Origin: Bacteroidaceae bacterium
Lineage (GTDB): Bacteria > Bacteroidota > Bacteroidia > Bacteroidales > Bacteroidaceae
Assembly: GCA_017445925.1 (NCBI GenBank)
Contig: JAFSRW010000057.1
Coordinates: forward strand, 1 to 64,000
Direction of reading: 5' to 3'
DNA length: 64,000 nt
Shown here: positions 1 through 8,214 of the stretch, one piece after another
How positions within the stretch are numbered: the first letter of the stretch is position 1
Layout: every line of letters begins with the position of its first letter
Notes under the pieces: generated by a model
Told to the model about the DNA's origin: nothing
Database searches by the model: none
The model's input: only the letters and a program-made list of their open reading frames with translations
Made by a program: the position numbers and the translations under genes

Positions 1-960
1 TCCCTGGGGATCATTCACTTCCAAGCCGGGAATCTCCTTGGCCAACTTAACAATCAGGTTCTTACGGCGCTCGAAGGCCTGACGCATATCCTCTACGCAT
101 TGCTGAGGACCTGCAAAAGCAGCTTCGGCAGCCTTCTGGCTTACAGAACAGGGACCGCTGGTGTACTGGCCCTGCAACTTGTTACAGCCCTTTACAATCC
201 AGTCGGGAGCAGCAATGAAACCAATACGCCAACCAGTCATAGCGTATGCCTTGCTGACACCATTGATGATGACTACGCGCTCCTTGATGTCAGGGAACTG
301 AGCCATTGATGCGTGCTCGCCTACGTAGTTGATATGCTCGTAAATTTCGTCAGCTACAACAATTACATTGGGGTATTTCAACAGTACGTTTTTCAGTGCC
401 TCCAACTCCTTCTTGCTGTAAACAGAACCCGTGGGGTTGCTGGGAGAGCAAAGGATGAGGGCGCGAGTCTTGGGTGTGATGGCAGCCTCCAACTGAGCGG
501 GAGTAATCTTGAAGTCCTGTTCGATGGTAGCCTCTACGAAGACGGGAGTACCTTCTGCCAGCAAGACCATCTGAGGATAGCTTACCCAGTAGGGGGCAGG
601 AATGATAACCTCGTCGCCAGCATTCACCAATGCCATAATGGTGTTACAAACGCTCTGCTTGGCACCATTGCTACAAAGAATCTGACCAGGAGCATAGTCC
701 AAACCATTCTCGTTCTTCAGTTTAGCGCAGATAGCCTTTTTCAGTTCGGGGTAACCTGGAACAGGAGAGTAACGGCTCCAGTTGTCCTCAACTGCCTTGA
801 TGGCGGCGGCTTTAATATGGTCGGGGGTGTTGAAGTCGGGTTCACCCACGCTCATGTTAATAACATCAATGCCTTGCGCTTTCAGTTCACTGCTGCGCTG
901 ACTCATAGCCAGAGTGGCACTGGGTGCCAATCGGTTCAATCTGTCGGATAATGTATTCAT
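1..960 (-). CDS. aspC: Aspartate aminotransferase, PLP fold type I (C-terminus beyond the left edge)
   Basis: Class I/II aminotransferase that would interconvert aspartate and oxaloacetate using pyridoxal phosphate in the cytoplasm. The reading frame opens at ATG 960-958 (MNTLSDRLNRLAPSATLAMS) and stays open for 320 codons to position 1, so roughly the last 75 residues of a usual ~395-residue enzyme are missing. Visible family signatures are NMSVGEPDF near the start, YSPVPGYPELKKAI, the SPSNPTGSVYS motif, VVADEIYEHI and the PLP-lysine region VSKAYAMTGWRIG. It follows ribBA on the same strand after 108 bp of repeats and a hairpin, so co-transcription is possible but not shown. A related PLP aminotransferase with another amino-acid preference cannot be excluded. 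Confidence 0.9.
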   Translation of the reverse strand, partial: MNTLSDRLNRLAPSATLAMSQRSSELKAQGIDVINMSVGEPDFNTPDHIKAAAIKAVEDNWSRYSPVPGYPELKKAICAKLKNENGLDYAPGQILCSNGAKQSVCNTIMALVNAGDEVIIPAPYWVSYPQMVLLAEGTPVFVEATIEQDFKITPAQLEAAITPKTRALILCSPSNPTGSVYSKKELEALKNVLLKYPNVIVVADEIYEHINYVGEHASMAQFPDIKERVVIINGVSKAYAMTGWRIGFIAAPDWIVKGCNKLQGQYTSGPCSVSQKAAEAAFAGPQQCVEDMRQAFERRKNLIVKLAKEIPGLEVNDPQG

Positions 961-1068
961 ATTTTATTTGGTTTACAGTTTACGGTTTACGGTTTACAGT
1001 TTCCCGTCGACAAAATCGACGGGCACTGTAACTATTATTTTTCATTCTTCACTCTTCATTCTTCACTT
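961..1068. repeat. Intergenic tandem-word repeats plus hairpin between ribBA and aspC
   Basis: Positions 970-1002 hold four to five copies of a TTTACRG-type heptamer. Positions 1003-1023 form a perfect 8-bp stem (CCCGTCGA / TCGACGGG) with a CAAAA loop. Positions 1041-1075 hold TTCACTC / TTCATTC heptamers that run into the end of ribBA. The same words recur at 4237-4266, 10320-10363, 11625-11690 and 53737-53780. The hairpin has no T-run on the minus strand, so it is not an obvious intrinsic terminator. Confidence 0.75.
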
Positions 1069-2274
1069 TTACAACTTGTGTCCCATCCTTATCTTTTTTG
1101 TTTCCAGATAGCGACGGTTGTAAGGGTTGGGTTCAATGACAATGGGAATGTTTTCCACAATCTCCAAGCCATAGCTCTCCAATCCCACACGTTTTACGGG
1201 GTTGTTGGTGATGAGTCTAATCTTGCTTACGCCCATTTCCTGAAGAATCTGCGCACCAACACCGTATTCGCGCTCGTCGGGCTGGAACCCCAGGTGTATG
1301 TTGGCATCTACGGTATCATCGCCTTGCTCCTGAAGCTTATAGGCTGCAATCTTGTTCATTAGGCCAATACCTCTGCCTTCCTGATTCAGGTAAACCACCA
1401 TTCCCTTGCCTTCTTTCTCTATCATCTGCATAGCACGATGGAGCTGTTCTCCACAGTCGCAACGACAACTGCCAAAGATATCGCCTGTGGCGCAACTGCT
1501 GTGCATACGTACCAAGATGGGTTCGTTGGGTGCCCACTTGCCTTTGTAAAGCACCACGTGTTCCAGCCCGTTGCTCTTTTGGCGGAAAGGAATGATGTGG
1601 AAGTTTCCGTATGCTGTGGGAAGTTCTGCCTCAACACCTTTTTCCACAAGTGATTCTTGCAGTAGGCGATAAGCAATCAAATCGCGGATAGAGATAATCT
1701 TCAGTCCGTGTTCCTTAGCAACTACCTGCAACTGAGGCATACGAGCCATAGTTCCATCCTCGTTCAGGATTTCTATCAATGCGGCAGCTGGCTGCAAGCC
1801 GGAAAGGCGAGCCAGATCTATTGCAGCTTCTGTATGTCCTGCACGTCGCAGTACGCCTTTGTCCTGAGCGTAAAGGGGATTGATATGTCCTGGTCGGCCA
1901 AAATCTGAAGGCTTGCGTGTGGGATCGGCCAAAGCACGTATGGTGGCAGCGCGGTCGTGCGTGCTGACACCCGTAGTGCAACCTTCCAGCAAATCTACGG
2001 TTACCGTAAATGGTGTGCCCAGCATACTGGTATTGTCCTGAACCTGATGGTCCAATTCCAATTCTTTGGCACGACTTATGGTAATAGGTGCACAGAGCAC
2101 ACCGCGTCCATTGCGTAACATGAAGTTCACCTTCTCAGGTGTTATCATTTCCGCAGCAGTAATGAAGTCGCCCTCGTTCTCGCGATCCTCATCGTCTACC
2201 ACTATCAAGAATTTACCTTGGCGGAAGTCCTCCAAAGCTTCTTCTATCGTGCTTAGTTTAAATTCATCATTCAT
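1069..2274 (-). CDS. ribBA: Bifunctional DHBP synthase / GTP cyclohydrolase II
   Basis: Catalyses both entry reactions of riboflavin synthesis: ribulose 5-phosphate to 3,4-dihydroxy-2-butanone 4-phosphate, and GTP ring opening. The 401 residues show the two domains in order. Residues ~1-200 are RibB, with the acidic [12 protein letters not shown] loop and [12 protein letters not shown]. Residues ~205-401 are RibA, with the zinc cysteines in SSCATGD...SCRCDCGE, the [11 protein letters not shown] loop and ITNNPVKR. The length is normal for the fusion. The start ATG (2274-2272) overlaps the end of the upstream permease gene by 8 bp, which suggests translational coupling. No FMN riboswitch is visible, and the overlap leaves no room for one directly upstream. 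Confidence 0.95.
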   Translation of the reverse strand: MNDEFKLSTIEEALEDFRQGKFLIVVDDEDRENEGDFITAAEMITPEKVNFMLRNGRGVLCAPITISRAKELELDHQVQDNTSMLGTPFTVTVDLLEGCTTGVSTHDRAATIRALADPTRKPSDFGRPGHINPLYAQDKGVLRRAGHTEAAIDLARLSGLQPAAALIEILNEDGTMARMPQLQVVAKEHGLKIISIRDLIAYRLLQESLVEKGVEAELPTAYGNFHIIPFRQKSNGLEHVVLYKGKWAPNEPILVRMHSSCATGDIFGSCRCDCGEQLHRAMQMIEKEGKGMVVYLNQEGRGIGLMNKIAAYKLQEQGDDTVDANIHLGFQPDEREYGVGAQILQEMGVSKIRLITNNPVKRVGLESYGLEIVENIPIVIEPNPYNRRYLETKKIRMGHKL

Positions 2275-4174
2275 ATTCTTGTTTGATTTTCTTCATTAAC
2301 ACTTGTCCCACCTCTTGCAACTTATCCAAGTCGATACTCAGGCGGAGCTGAAATCTCCATATTCTTAGCCAGAAGAATATGCCAACGGGCAAAACAATAC
2401 CGGCCCATTTGTTTCTTTTTGCATTTCTGAACGGACGGGTATGTGCATCTGGTATGATATATGGAATCATATTCAGTAAGGCAATAACATAATTTTGCCT
2501 GCTATTGTGTAATTCATCTACTAAAGCTTCCAGCCTTTCGCTGATTTCTCTGACGGTTGTGTCCTCCTGATAATGGAAGAAGATGTGCCAGTAGGATGGC
2601 ATCATCAGCAGATTATGGCTGGTCGAATAGGCTTTGCAGTCTTCTATTAACTGCGCCAACTCCCGATAGCATTTGGGGTAATCAGGGTCATAAATAATAA
2701 CTTCTTTACGACTGAGTTTTCTGGAGATACGCAATCCAAAGAGTTTCATAAAGAACTTTTTGTAACCCTCCATGTCAAATACCACACTATCTGAATTAGC
2801 CTTGTAAGTAAGCCATCCTCCAATAGGTAAGAGTACCATGCTGCTTAGCCATTCTCCAAAATATGCATCCCATGCGCCCACTTTGGCATTGTTCTCGCCA
2901 GCTACATTGATGATATAATAGAAGATGAAGAATAAGACGCTTACTACAACCGGAATTCCCAATCCTCCCTTGCGGATGATAGCTCCTAATGGTGCTCCGA
3001 TAAAGAAGAACAATAGGCAGGAAAGGCTTAGGGTATATTTTTTCTGCGATTCCATAAGATGCTTGCGTAGCTGGGTGTTCAAGTCTGCCGTATAGCAACT
3101 GGAACGGAACTCACATTCAGACCTCATGGTTTCAGCCCTGCTGAAAGCATTCTTCCAGGCAGTGGATTTTTGGTCGTCGCGTAACTGGGCAAAGAGCGAA
3201 TCAAAGGGCGCTATCTCTGCCGCTTCTTTAACAATCTTGGCAGAATCTTTTCTTCCAGGTGTGAGCATTCGGGCCAGATATGTTCTTTTGGCATTATCAT
3301 ATATGCTATGCCCTATGCTGTCTGTACGTGAGCGAATGGAATCAATGCCGCGATAAATTTCTTCCAGATTCTTGGCCTGAGCATTGCCGGCAAAGAGATT
3401 GGCATCCCAAAGGTTGAACTGTGTATTGAAAGCTATGTAGTCAATCTCCTCAATAAACGATTCTCTCATGTAAGGAATGTTGGCACGCAGCATAGCTCCC
3501 GACTGGTTGTCCATATTCTTAAACCTCTCCCCATCGTAGAGGGTTAGCTTCAGGTGGGTCTTGTCTGCTGTGCTTTGCAGGCGGCCGCTGTCGGCAATTA
3601 CAATCTGTGTATCTTCGTAGCTCTCTGTATTGGTGTAAATCATTACGCCATATAACATTCCCGTTTCTGCATCTTTTCGTTCAACATACAGATTATAGCC
3701 TGGAATGTCGCTATAGAAGATTCCTTCTGGGATATCCAACTCGGGAGATTTTTGTCTCATACTCCAGAGTAGGGTATAGAGTTGTTTGTTGGCCTCAGGA
3801 CTGATCTTGTTCTGAAAATAGAAGCTGCCTGAGCAAATCAGCACGACCAATATCAGTACAGGCATTAGAATACGTATTAGCGGAATGCCGGAAGCTTTCA
3901 TCGCCAATAACTCAAAGCGTTCACCAAAGTTTCCGTATGAAATCAGACAAGCCAGCAGGACGGCAAGGGGAACGGATAATGGTATAAGCGTCAGTGAGCA
4001 GTACCAAAAGAATTTGGCAAGGACGTCCCATGTGAGACCCTTGCCAACTAAGTCGTCAACGAATTTCCAGATGAACTGCATCAGGAAGATGAAAAGGCAG
4101 ATGAAGAATGTACCCGCAAAGAGTTGCAGGTACCCTTTCAGTATAAAGATGTCAAGCTTCTTTAATATTCTCAT
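2267..4174 (-). CDS. LptF/LptG (YjgP/YjgQ) family permease, long form
   Basis: Inner-membrane permease of the LPS transport type. In the Lpt system such subunits pair with the LptB ATPase and hand LPS to LptC/LptA. The 635 residues show N-terminal membrane helices (~10-125), a periplasmic domain (~125-370) and a second membrane block (~375-460), with the [22 protein letters not shown] signature near its start. After the last canonical helix comes an extension of about 175 residues with one more hydrophobic segment near residues 597-615 ([17 protein letters not shown]). That makes it much longer than the ~360-residue proteobacterial protein. Which of LptF or LptG it is cannot be decided from the sequence alone. 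It overlaps ribBA by 8 bp. Confidence 0.85.
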   Translation of the reverse strand: MRILKKLDIFILKGYLQLFAGTFFICLFIFLMQFIWKFVDDLVGKGLTWDVLAKFFWYCSLTLIPLSVPLAVLLACLISYGNFGERFELLAMKASGIPLIRILMPVLILVVLICSGSFYFQNKISPEANKQLYTLLWSMRQKSPELDIPEGIFYSDIPGYNLYVERKDAETGMLYGVMIYTNTESYEDTQIVIADSGRLQSTADKTHLKLTLYDGERFKNMDNQSGAMLRANIPYMRESFIEEIDYIAFNTQFNLWDANLFAGNAQAKNLEEIYRGIDSIRSRTDSIGHSIYDNAKRTYLARMLTPGRKDSAKIVKEAAEIAPFDSLFAQLRDDQKSTAWKNAFSRAETMRSECEFRSSCYTADLNTQLRKHLMESQKKYTLSLSCLLFFFIGAPLGAIIRKGGLGIPVVVSVLFFIFYYIINVAGENNAKVGAWDAYFGEWLSSMVLLPIGGWLTYKANSDSVVFDMEGYKKFFMKLFGLRISRKLSRKEVIIYDPDYPKCYRELAQLIEDCKAYSTSHNLLMMPSYWHIFFHYQEDTTVREISERLEALVDELHNSRQNYVIALLNMIPYIIPDAHTRPFRNAKRNKWAGIVLPVGIFFWLRIWRFQLRLSIDLDKLQEVGQVLMKKIKQEYE

Positions 4175-4195
4175 CGGCCTTTTTATCCGTCAGTT

Positions 4196-4266
4196 TTTCA
4201 TTGAGCATTGAACATTGAGCATTGAACATTATTATATTCTTCACTCTTCGTTCTTCACTCTTCACT
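4196..4266. repeat. Two families of short tandem words between manA and the permease gene
   Basis: Positions 4199-4230 are a GAGCATT/GAACATT tandem (12-bp period, about 2.5 copies). Positions 4237-4266 are TTCACTCTTCGTTC-type heptamers reaching the manA stop codon. The second word is the one seen at 1041-1075 and 53737-53780. No promoter was recognised in this gap. Confidence 0.7.
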
Positions 4267-5189
4267 TACTCTACGTAGCTTTCCAGCAACTTTGCCTGTT
4301 CGTCTGGGACGATGGTTACTGAAGGTGTGGAGGCAGGTACTACCAGTGACTCGCCGGCATGTAAGAAGATGCCCTGACCTTCAGGAGAGAGGAAAGCGCA
4401 CTCACCGCCCAGACACATGTAAACACGGAAGGAATCAATGCCTGTATAGTCTCTGACAAAACTCTTGGTGAGTTTCAGTTCGTTTGTGGTGAAGAAGGGA
4501 CTTTTAACCAAAGGTATAACAACGTCTCTCTCTTCTGTATAGTTTACCTTGGGATTATCTGTAATATCGTCAAAGTTGATGGCATCAAGGGCCAACTCTG
4601 TGTGAAGTTCGCGCAGGTTACCATCGCGGTCGCGACGCATATAATCGTAGATTCGATAGGTAACATCGCTGGTCTGCTGGATTTCGGCAATCACCATTCC
4701 TGCACCAATACCGTGAACACGGCCCGCTGGAATATAGAAGCAATCGCCTTCTGCAACATTAACTTTGTTCAGGTCGTTCTCAATGCTGCCGTCTGCCACT
4801 TTCTTGGCATAGTCGGCAATCTCTGTCTTCTTGGTAAATCCGGCAATCAACTGGCTACCGCGATCGGCATCTACTACGTACCACATCTCGTTCTTTCCCA
4901 TCTTTCCGTGACGTTTCTTGCTCAACTCATCATCGGGATGCACCTGAATAGAGAGATCCTGACGGGCATCAATGAACTTGATAAGCAGGGGAAAGTCCTT
5001 GCCAAACTTCTCTGTGTTCTTATTACCGAGGAAGTCGGCACCATATCGCTCAACAACCTCGGGAAGTGTAAGGCCTTTGTTCTCGCCATTCAGTACAATT
5101 GATTCTGAACCCTTAACAGCAGAGACCACCCATGTCTCAGAACCCCACAGTGTGGGTTTGAAGATTGGATTAAACTTTAAGATTTCCAT
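4266..5189 (-). CDS. manA: Mannose-6-phosphate isomerase, class I short type
   Basis: Zinc-dependent cupin enzyme that interconverts mannose 6-phosphate and fructose 6-phosphate, feeding GDP-mannose synthesis or mannose use. The 307 residues match the short Bacillus-type enzymes. Metal-site and active-site signatures are DLSIQVHPDDELSKKRHG, GKNEMWYVVDA and the downstream IPAGRVHGIGAG. The start METLKF-like MEILKFNPIFKPTLWGSETW is typical of the family. It lies 20 bp downstream of the RecQ-like gene on the same strand. Its presence fits a genome that also carries GH38 and GH2 mannosidases, though the link is only contextual. Confidence 0.93.
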   Translation of the reverse strand: MEILKFNPIFKPTLWGSETWVVSAVKGSESIVLNGENKGLTLPEVVERYGADFLGNKNTEKFGKDFPLLIKFIDARQDLSIQVHPDDELSKKRHGKMGKNEMWYVVDADRGSQLIAGFTKKTEIADYAKKVADGSIENDLNKVNVAEGDCFYIPAGRVHGIGAGMVIAEIQQTSDVTYRIYDYMRRDRDGNLRELHTELALDAINFDDITDNPKVNYTEERDVVIPLVKSPFFTTNELKLTKSFVRDYTGIDSFRVYMCLGGECAFLSPEGQGIFLHAGESLVVPASTPSVTIVPDEQAKLLESYVE

Positions 5190-5209
5190 ACAGATATGTA
5201 ATTTTAATA

Positions 5210-5944
5210 TTATTTCTTATGATGTATAAGATATACAATGTATGCCAAGCGGAGTTCTTCTTCGCTGTACACATCGCCATATTCGCTGATGACGTTCTCC
5301 ATGCTGAACTTCTTCATGCTGGCCATATAATCTACCAGTTCCTGTACGCATTCCTCACCCAGTACCTCGTTAGTGAAATACGTGATGTCCACATTCAGTC
5401 CCTGGCGGATTAGTTTTTCCAACTCATCCAACACCTCGTCGAACGATATGCTTTCGCTTTCGGCAAAGTCGTCCAGGGCAATCTTCCTGTCAATGGCATG
5501 AATCAGTTTTATCTGCTGCTTTGTTTTGGCAGAAGCTTTCTGTTCAGGATTATCAACTTCGGTGTTAGGAATTTGTACAATCAAGTCTTCCAGATCTTCC
5601 AATCCGGTAAGGTTCTCGTCTGTAGCCTCCTCTTCATCATCAATCATGAAGGTTGTTGGTTTTTTTGCAAACTTCTTTCCTTCTTTTGATGGTGCTAGTT
5701 TATTGCTCTTGGCTGGTTTAAGTTTCAGATATCCGCGTTCAAATGCCTTATCTATAACAGTCATCCAATAGTCTTCGTCATGAGCATCTCCTATGCCGTA
5801 TGTCTCGTTGTCATACAAGCCCAGTTCCTCTATTTCCCGACTTTCTTTTCCTGCCAGGTAATCGATGAGAATTTGGCGTGGGACTGATTGTCCTATTTCC
5901 AGTAGAGCCTTTATGATTTTTACAAGTGATTCTTTTGCATCCAT
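5210..5944 (-). CDS. Stand-alone RQC/HTH-like protein resembling the C-terminus of Bacteroidales RecQ
   Basis: 244 residues with no helicase motor. Residues ~1-75 resemble the winged-helix RQC domain of RecQ, including a YGIGDAHDEDYW stretch like the YGiGkdksekwW segment of RQC and then the FERGYLKL wing. Residues ~85-105 (PSKEGKKFAKKPTTFMI) match the post-RQC linker. Residues ~145-244 resemble the RecQ helix-turn-helix tail (IKLIHAIDRKIALDDFAESESISFDEVLDELEKLI cut short here, then YSEEELRLAYIVYL). A region at ~105-135 is acidic and probably flexible. Function is unknown; DNA binding is inferred. It may be a RecQ partner or regulator, or a remnant of a split RecQ. The start ATG 5944-5942 is supported by a promoter at 5972-6002. 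Confidence 0.65.
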   Translation of the reverse strand: MDAKESLVKIIKALLEIGQSVPRQILIDYLAGKESREIEELGLYDNETYGIGDAHDEDYWMTVIDKAFERGYLKLKPAKSNKLAPSKEGKKFAKKPTTFMIDDEEEATDENLTGLEDLEDLIVQIPNTEVDNPEQKASAKTKQQIKLIHAIDRKIALDDFAESESISFDEVLDELEKLIRQGLNVDITYFTNEVLGEECVQELVDYMASMKKFSMENVISEYGDVYSEEELRLAYIVYLIHHKK

Positions 5945-5971
5945 ATTTTGCTATCCTTTGTATTCGGGTTG

Positions 5972-6002
5972 CAAATATAAGGCAATTATCAATTGCCACA
6001 AA
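5972..6002 (-). promoter_or_regulatory. Promoter of the RecQ-like/manA gene group with a palindrome in the spacer
   Basis: On the minus strand a TTTG -33 element (6002-5999) lies 19 bp from a TATATTTG -7 element (5979-5972), matching the Bacteroidota consensus. Nearly the whole spacer is the perfect palindrome GGCAATT-ATC-AATTGCC (5981-5997), placed where a repressor would block the polymerase. Confidence 0.7.
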
Positions 6003-6028
6003 AGTTTTTATGCTTTTTTTTCAAAGTT

Positions 6029-6877
6029 TTATTCCAAGAACTTCTGCACAAGTTTTTCTGTCCTGTCCCAAAGCTCTTGCATTTGCTTATGGTGGACGTA
6101 TTTATCGCCTAATTTTACAATCTTGTTTGAACGGCAGAATGTGCCCGTCTGACCTTCCTTATCTGCGTCGAACATCAGATGAATGGCCGTATCTGCTCCT
6201 TGGCGGGGAGTACGGATAAGGGGACGGAAGAAGAGGTCGGCAATGGGGTCGAGCAATTTATGCTGCAGGTGGATGATTTTTGTGTTCACCACACCTGGGT
6301 CGGCGGCATTTACGGTAATACCCTGTCCTTTTATACGCTTTGCCAGATCTAAAGAGAAAAGGGTGAAAGCCAGTTTGGAGTTACTGTAAACCAGGATTCG
6401 CTGCCAGAAGCCTTTCCTTCCTCTGGTGAAGAATTCTGGGAACTTCAGTTTGCCTAAGAAATAGGAGCAAGAAGACATGTTGACAATTCTGCTTCCCTTT
6501 CCCATTAAGGGAACCAGTAGTCGGGTCAGCAGATAGGGCCCTACATAGTTTACGGCAACGGTACGTTCCAAACCATCTACTGTGGTGTGGAGCCCAGTCT
6601 CCAGGGTCCCTGCATTGTTCATCAGCACATCTACGTAGCCGAACTTTTCTTTTATCTGGTCTGCAAAATCGCGAACGCTCTGCAAGTTGGATAAATCCAA
6701 GGGGATGATTTCAACATCCGTTAGGCCGGTTTCTTCTATCATCTGCTGGCGTCGGGGTTCCGACCGACTGGGACAATAGCAGGCCATAACAGTATGGTAG
6801 CCTTGCAACAAAGCTTCCTTTGCCTCCTCATAGCCCATACCTCCGTTGGCACCTGTTATAATAGCAACTTTTTTCAT
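6029..6877 (-). CDS. Short-chain dehydrogenase/reductase, candidate hydroxysteroid dehydrogenase
   Basis: 282-residue Rossmann-fold oxidoreductase. Visible motifs are the cofactor loop TGANGGMGYE (residues ~8-17), NNAG (~91), the catalytic Ser region VNMSSCS, the YSNSKLA catalytic Tyr/Lys pair and the PG turn DPGVVNTKI. The sequence style is nearest the retinol-dehydrogenase-like SDRs. The start chosen is ATG 6877-6875 (MKKVAIITGANGG). An upstream in-frame start would add 26 residues lacking family character and would run deeper into the preceding gene. The ATG overlaps that gene's TGA by 4 bp, so the two are probably translationally coupled. In context with the 5-alpha-reductase and flavin reductase it may be a 3-beta-hydroxysteroid dehydrogenase. 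That substrate is inference. Confidence 0.85.
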   Translation of the reverse strand: MKKVAIITGANGGMGYEEAKEALLQGYHTVMACYCPSRSEPRRQQMIEETGLTDVEIIPLDLSNLQSVRDFADQIKEKFGYVDVLMNNAGTLETGLHTTVDGLERTVAVNYVGPYLLTRLLVPLMGKGSRIVNMSSCSYFLGKLKFPEFFTRGRKGFWQRILVYSNSKLAFTLFSLDLAKRIKGQGITVNAADPGVVNTKIIHLQHKLLDPIADLFFRPLIRTPRQGADTAIHLMFDADKEGQTGTFCRSNKIVKLGDKYVHHKQMQELWDRTEKLVQKFLE

Positions 6878-8118
6878 GCGTTCTGTTCTTTTTCTATTCT
6901 TTCGATTTCCTTGACTATCTTTTCTGGGAGTGCCTCTTCCATGTGCTGGTGACAAGCCATCTCCAAGGTGTACATACGGCCGATGCAGTAGTTACTATGT
7001 TTACAGCCGCAGCGGTGGTGAGGATCTTCCTTCAGCTTATTCACAAAATCGGGCTCGTTAAGCAGGCTTCGTGCCATCTGAACAGCCTCGAAACCATGAC
7101 CCAGCACCTCATTAATCTTATCGCCTGCAACCAGTCCGCCTACATAAATGAACTTCATGTCGGGCAGCGCCTCGCGGAACTTCAGCGCATCCTCCAGGAA
7201 GTAAGCCTCCTCATATTTGACAGGCTTAATCATGGTCTTACGGACGAGGGGTTTGCAGCAGCCGATACTGTATTTGAGCAAGGGGTCAGTCATGTAGTGT
7301 GTCAGGGTTGTAAGGGGTAGCTCGCCACGCATCACATACATTGGTGTGGCGCTTACCAAACCTCCGCTCAGCACGATACCATGTACGCCCAGTTCCTGAA
7401 GACGACGGGCAATGGGGATGCTGTGTTCTTCCAGCGAGATGCCGTTCTTCAGTCCGTCGCGCATATTCATCTTGCACACAACAGCCATATCGTCCTTGGC
7501 AGCCTTCATCACCTCTTCTATAATCATGCTCATGAAGCGCATACGGTTCTCCAGGGATCCTCCGAACTCGTCTTTTCTGTGATTGAAGTAGGGGTTCAGG
7601 AACTGATCAATCAGATATCCGTGTCCACAATGAATCTCCACTTCGTCGAAGCCAGCTTCACGAGCCAGATTGACGGCATCGCCGAATTTCTTTGCCATTG
7701 CCACCAGTTCGTCCTGACGAAGGCCACGAACGATGGTGGGGCTATACAGATTAAAGCCTGTACTGGCACTGACAGGCATACAGCCGCAGATGCTCTTGTG
7801 GCTCATGTTACCGCAATGTCCTAACTGGATGCCGGCTGCGGCTCCCTCGCGGTGAATGCCGTCGGTCAGATTGCGGAGGCCTGGCACTATTTCCTGACGC
7901 ATAATCAACTGGCGGTCAAAGCTCAGTCCGCTTTCTGTAACAGCAGCGTATGCTACGGTGGTCATTCCTACACCGCCCTTGGCTACACTGGTATGATAGT
8001 CGTACAGCATCTGACTGGGTTTGTGCCCAGGACACATACTCTCAAAAGCTGCGCTTCTGATGGTTCTGTTTCTTAAGGTTAGAGGACCAATATGAGCCTC
8101 TTCAAAGATTTTGTTCAT
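6874..8118 (-). CDS. Old-yellow-enzyme family NADH:flavin oxidoreductase (single-domain)
   Basis: 414-residue FMN TIM barrel that would reduce activated C=C bonds. Visible signatures are GPLTLRNRTIRSA at the N-terminus, AAGIQLGHCGN, the substrate/FMN segment EIHCGHGYLIDQFLNPYFNHRKDE (shortened here to its start EIHCGHGYLIDQFL), GGSLENRMRF and FIYVGGL...GFEAVQMARSLL. It lacks the ~230-residue NAD(P)/FAD part found in BaiCD and 2,4-dienoyl-CoA reductases. A C-terminal cysteine set (Cys 370, 372, 378 and 389) sits where those enzymes carry a 4Fe-4S cluster, but the spacing is not canonical. It lies between a steroid 5-alpha-reductase homologue and an SDR. Its likely role is a delta-4-3-ketosteroid or bile-acid 5-beta-type reductase, by context only. 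Confidence 0.85.
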   Translation of the reverse strand: MNKIFEEAHIGPLTLRNRTIRSAAFESMCPGHKPSQMLYDYHTSVAKGGVGMTTVAYAAVTESGLSFDRQLIMRQEIVPGLRNLTDGIHREGAAAGIQLGHCGNMSHKSICGCMPVSASTGFNLYSPTIVRGLRQDELVAMAKKFGDAVNLAREAGFDEVEIHCGHGYLIDQFLNPYFNHRKDEFGGSLENRMRFMSMIIEEVMKAAKDDMAVVCKMNMRDGLKNGISLEEHSIPIARRLQELGVHGIVLSGGLVSATPMYVMRGELPLTTLTHYMTDPLLKYSIGCCKPLVRKTMIKPVKYEEAYFLEDALKFREALPDMKFIYVGGLVAGDKINEVLGHGFEAVQMARSLLNEPDFVNKLKEDPHHRCGCKHSNYCIGRMYTLEMACHQHMEEALPEKIVKEIERIEKEQNA

Positions 8119-8134
8119 AATATCTTATCTTTTG

Positions 8135-8211
8135 GACCCTCCCGACCTCCCCCTTTGGGTGAGGGGATTATCGTTAGAGCACTCCCCCAAGGGGGAGCGG
8201 GGAGGGGGCTG
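8135..8211. repeat. Palindromic G/C-rich REP-like element between 5-alpha-reductase and flavin reductase genes
   Basis: Two arms, CCTCCCCCTTTGGGTGAGGGG and CTCCCCCAAGGGGGAGCGGGGAGG, are separated by ATTATCGTTAGAG. Each arm is itself a small palindrome. A closely related copy is at 12300-12346. It interrupts an otherwise tightly spaced gene set without encoding anything, and it may form an RNA hairpin between the two genes. Confidence 0.75.
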
Positions 8212-8214
8212 TTA

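Noticed and set aside
313-951. 212-codon open frame opposite aspC on the plus strand
   Set aside because: The minus strand encodes a clear aminotransferase through the whole stretch. The plus frame has no family signature and its composition mirrors the sense codons.
1003-1023. Hairpin after ribBA considered as an intrinsic terminator
   Set aside because: The stem is perfect, but no T-run follows on the minus strand, so it is only recorded as a hairpin.
970-1075. Tandem words considered as a CRISPR array
   Set aside because: Units are 6-13 bp with no unique spacers, and no cas gene is nearby.
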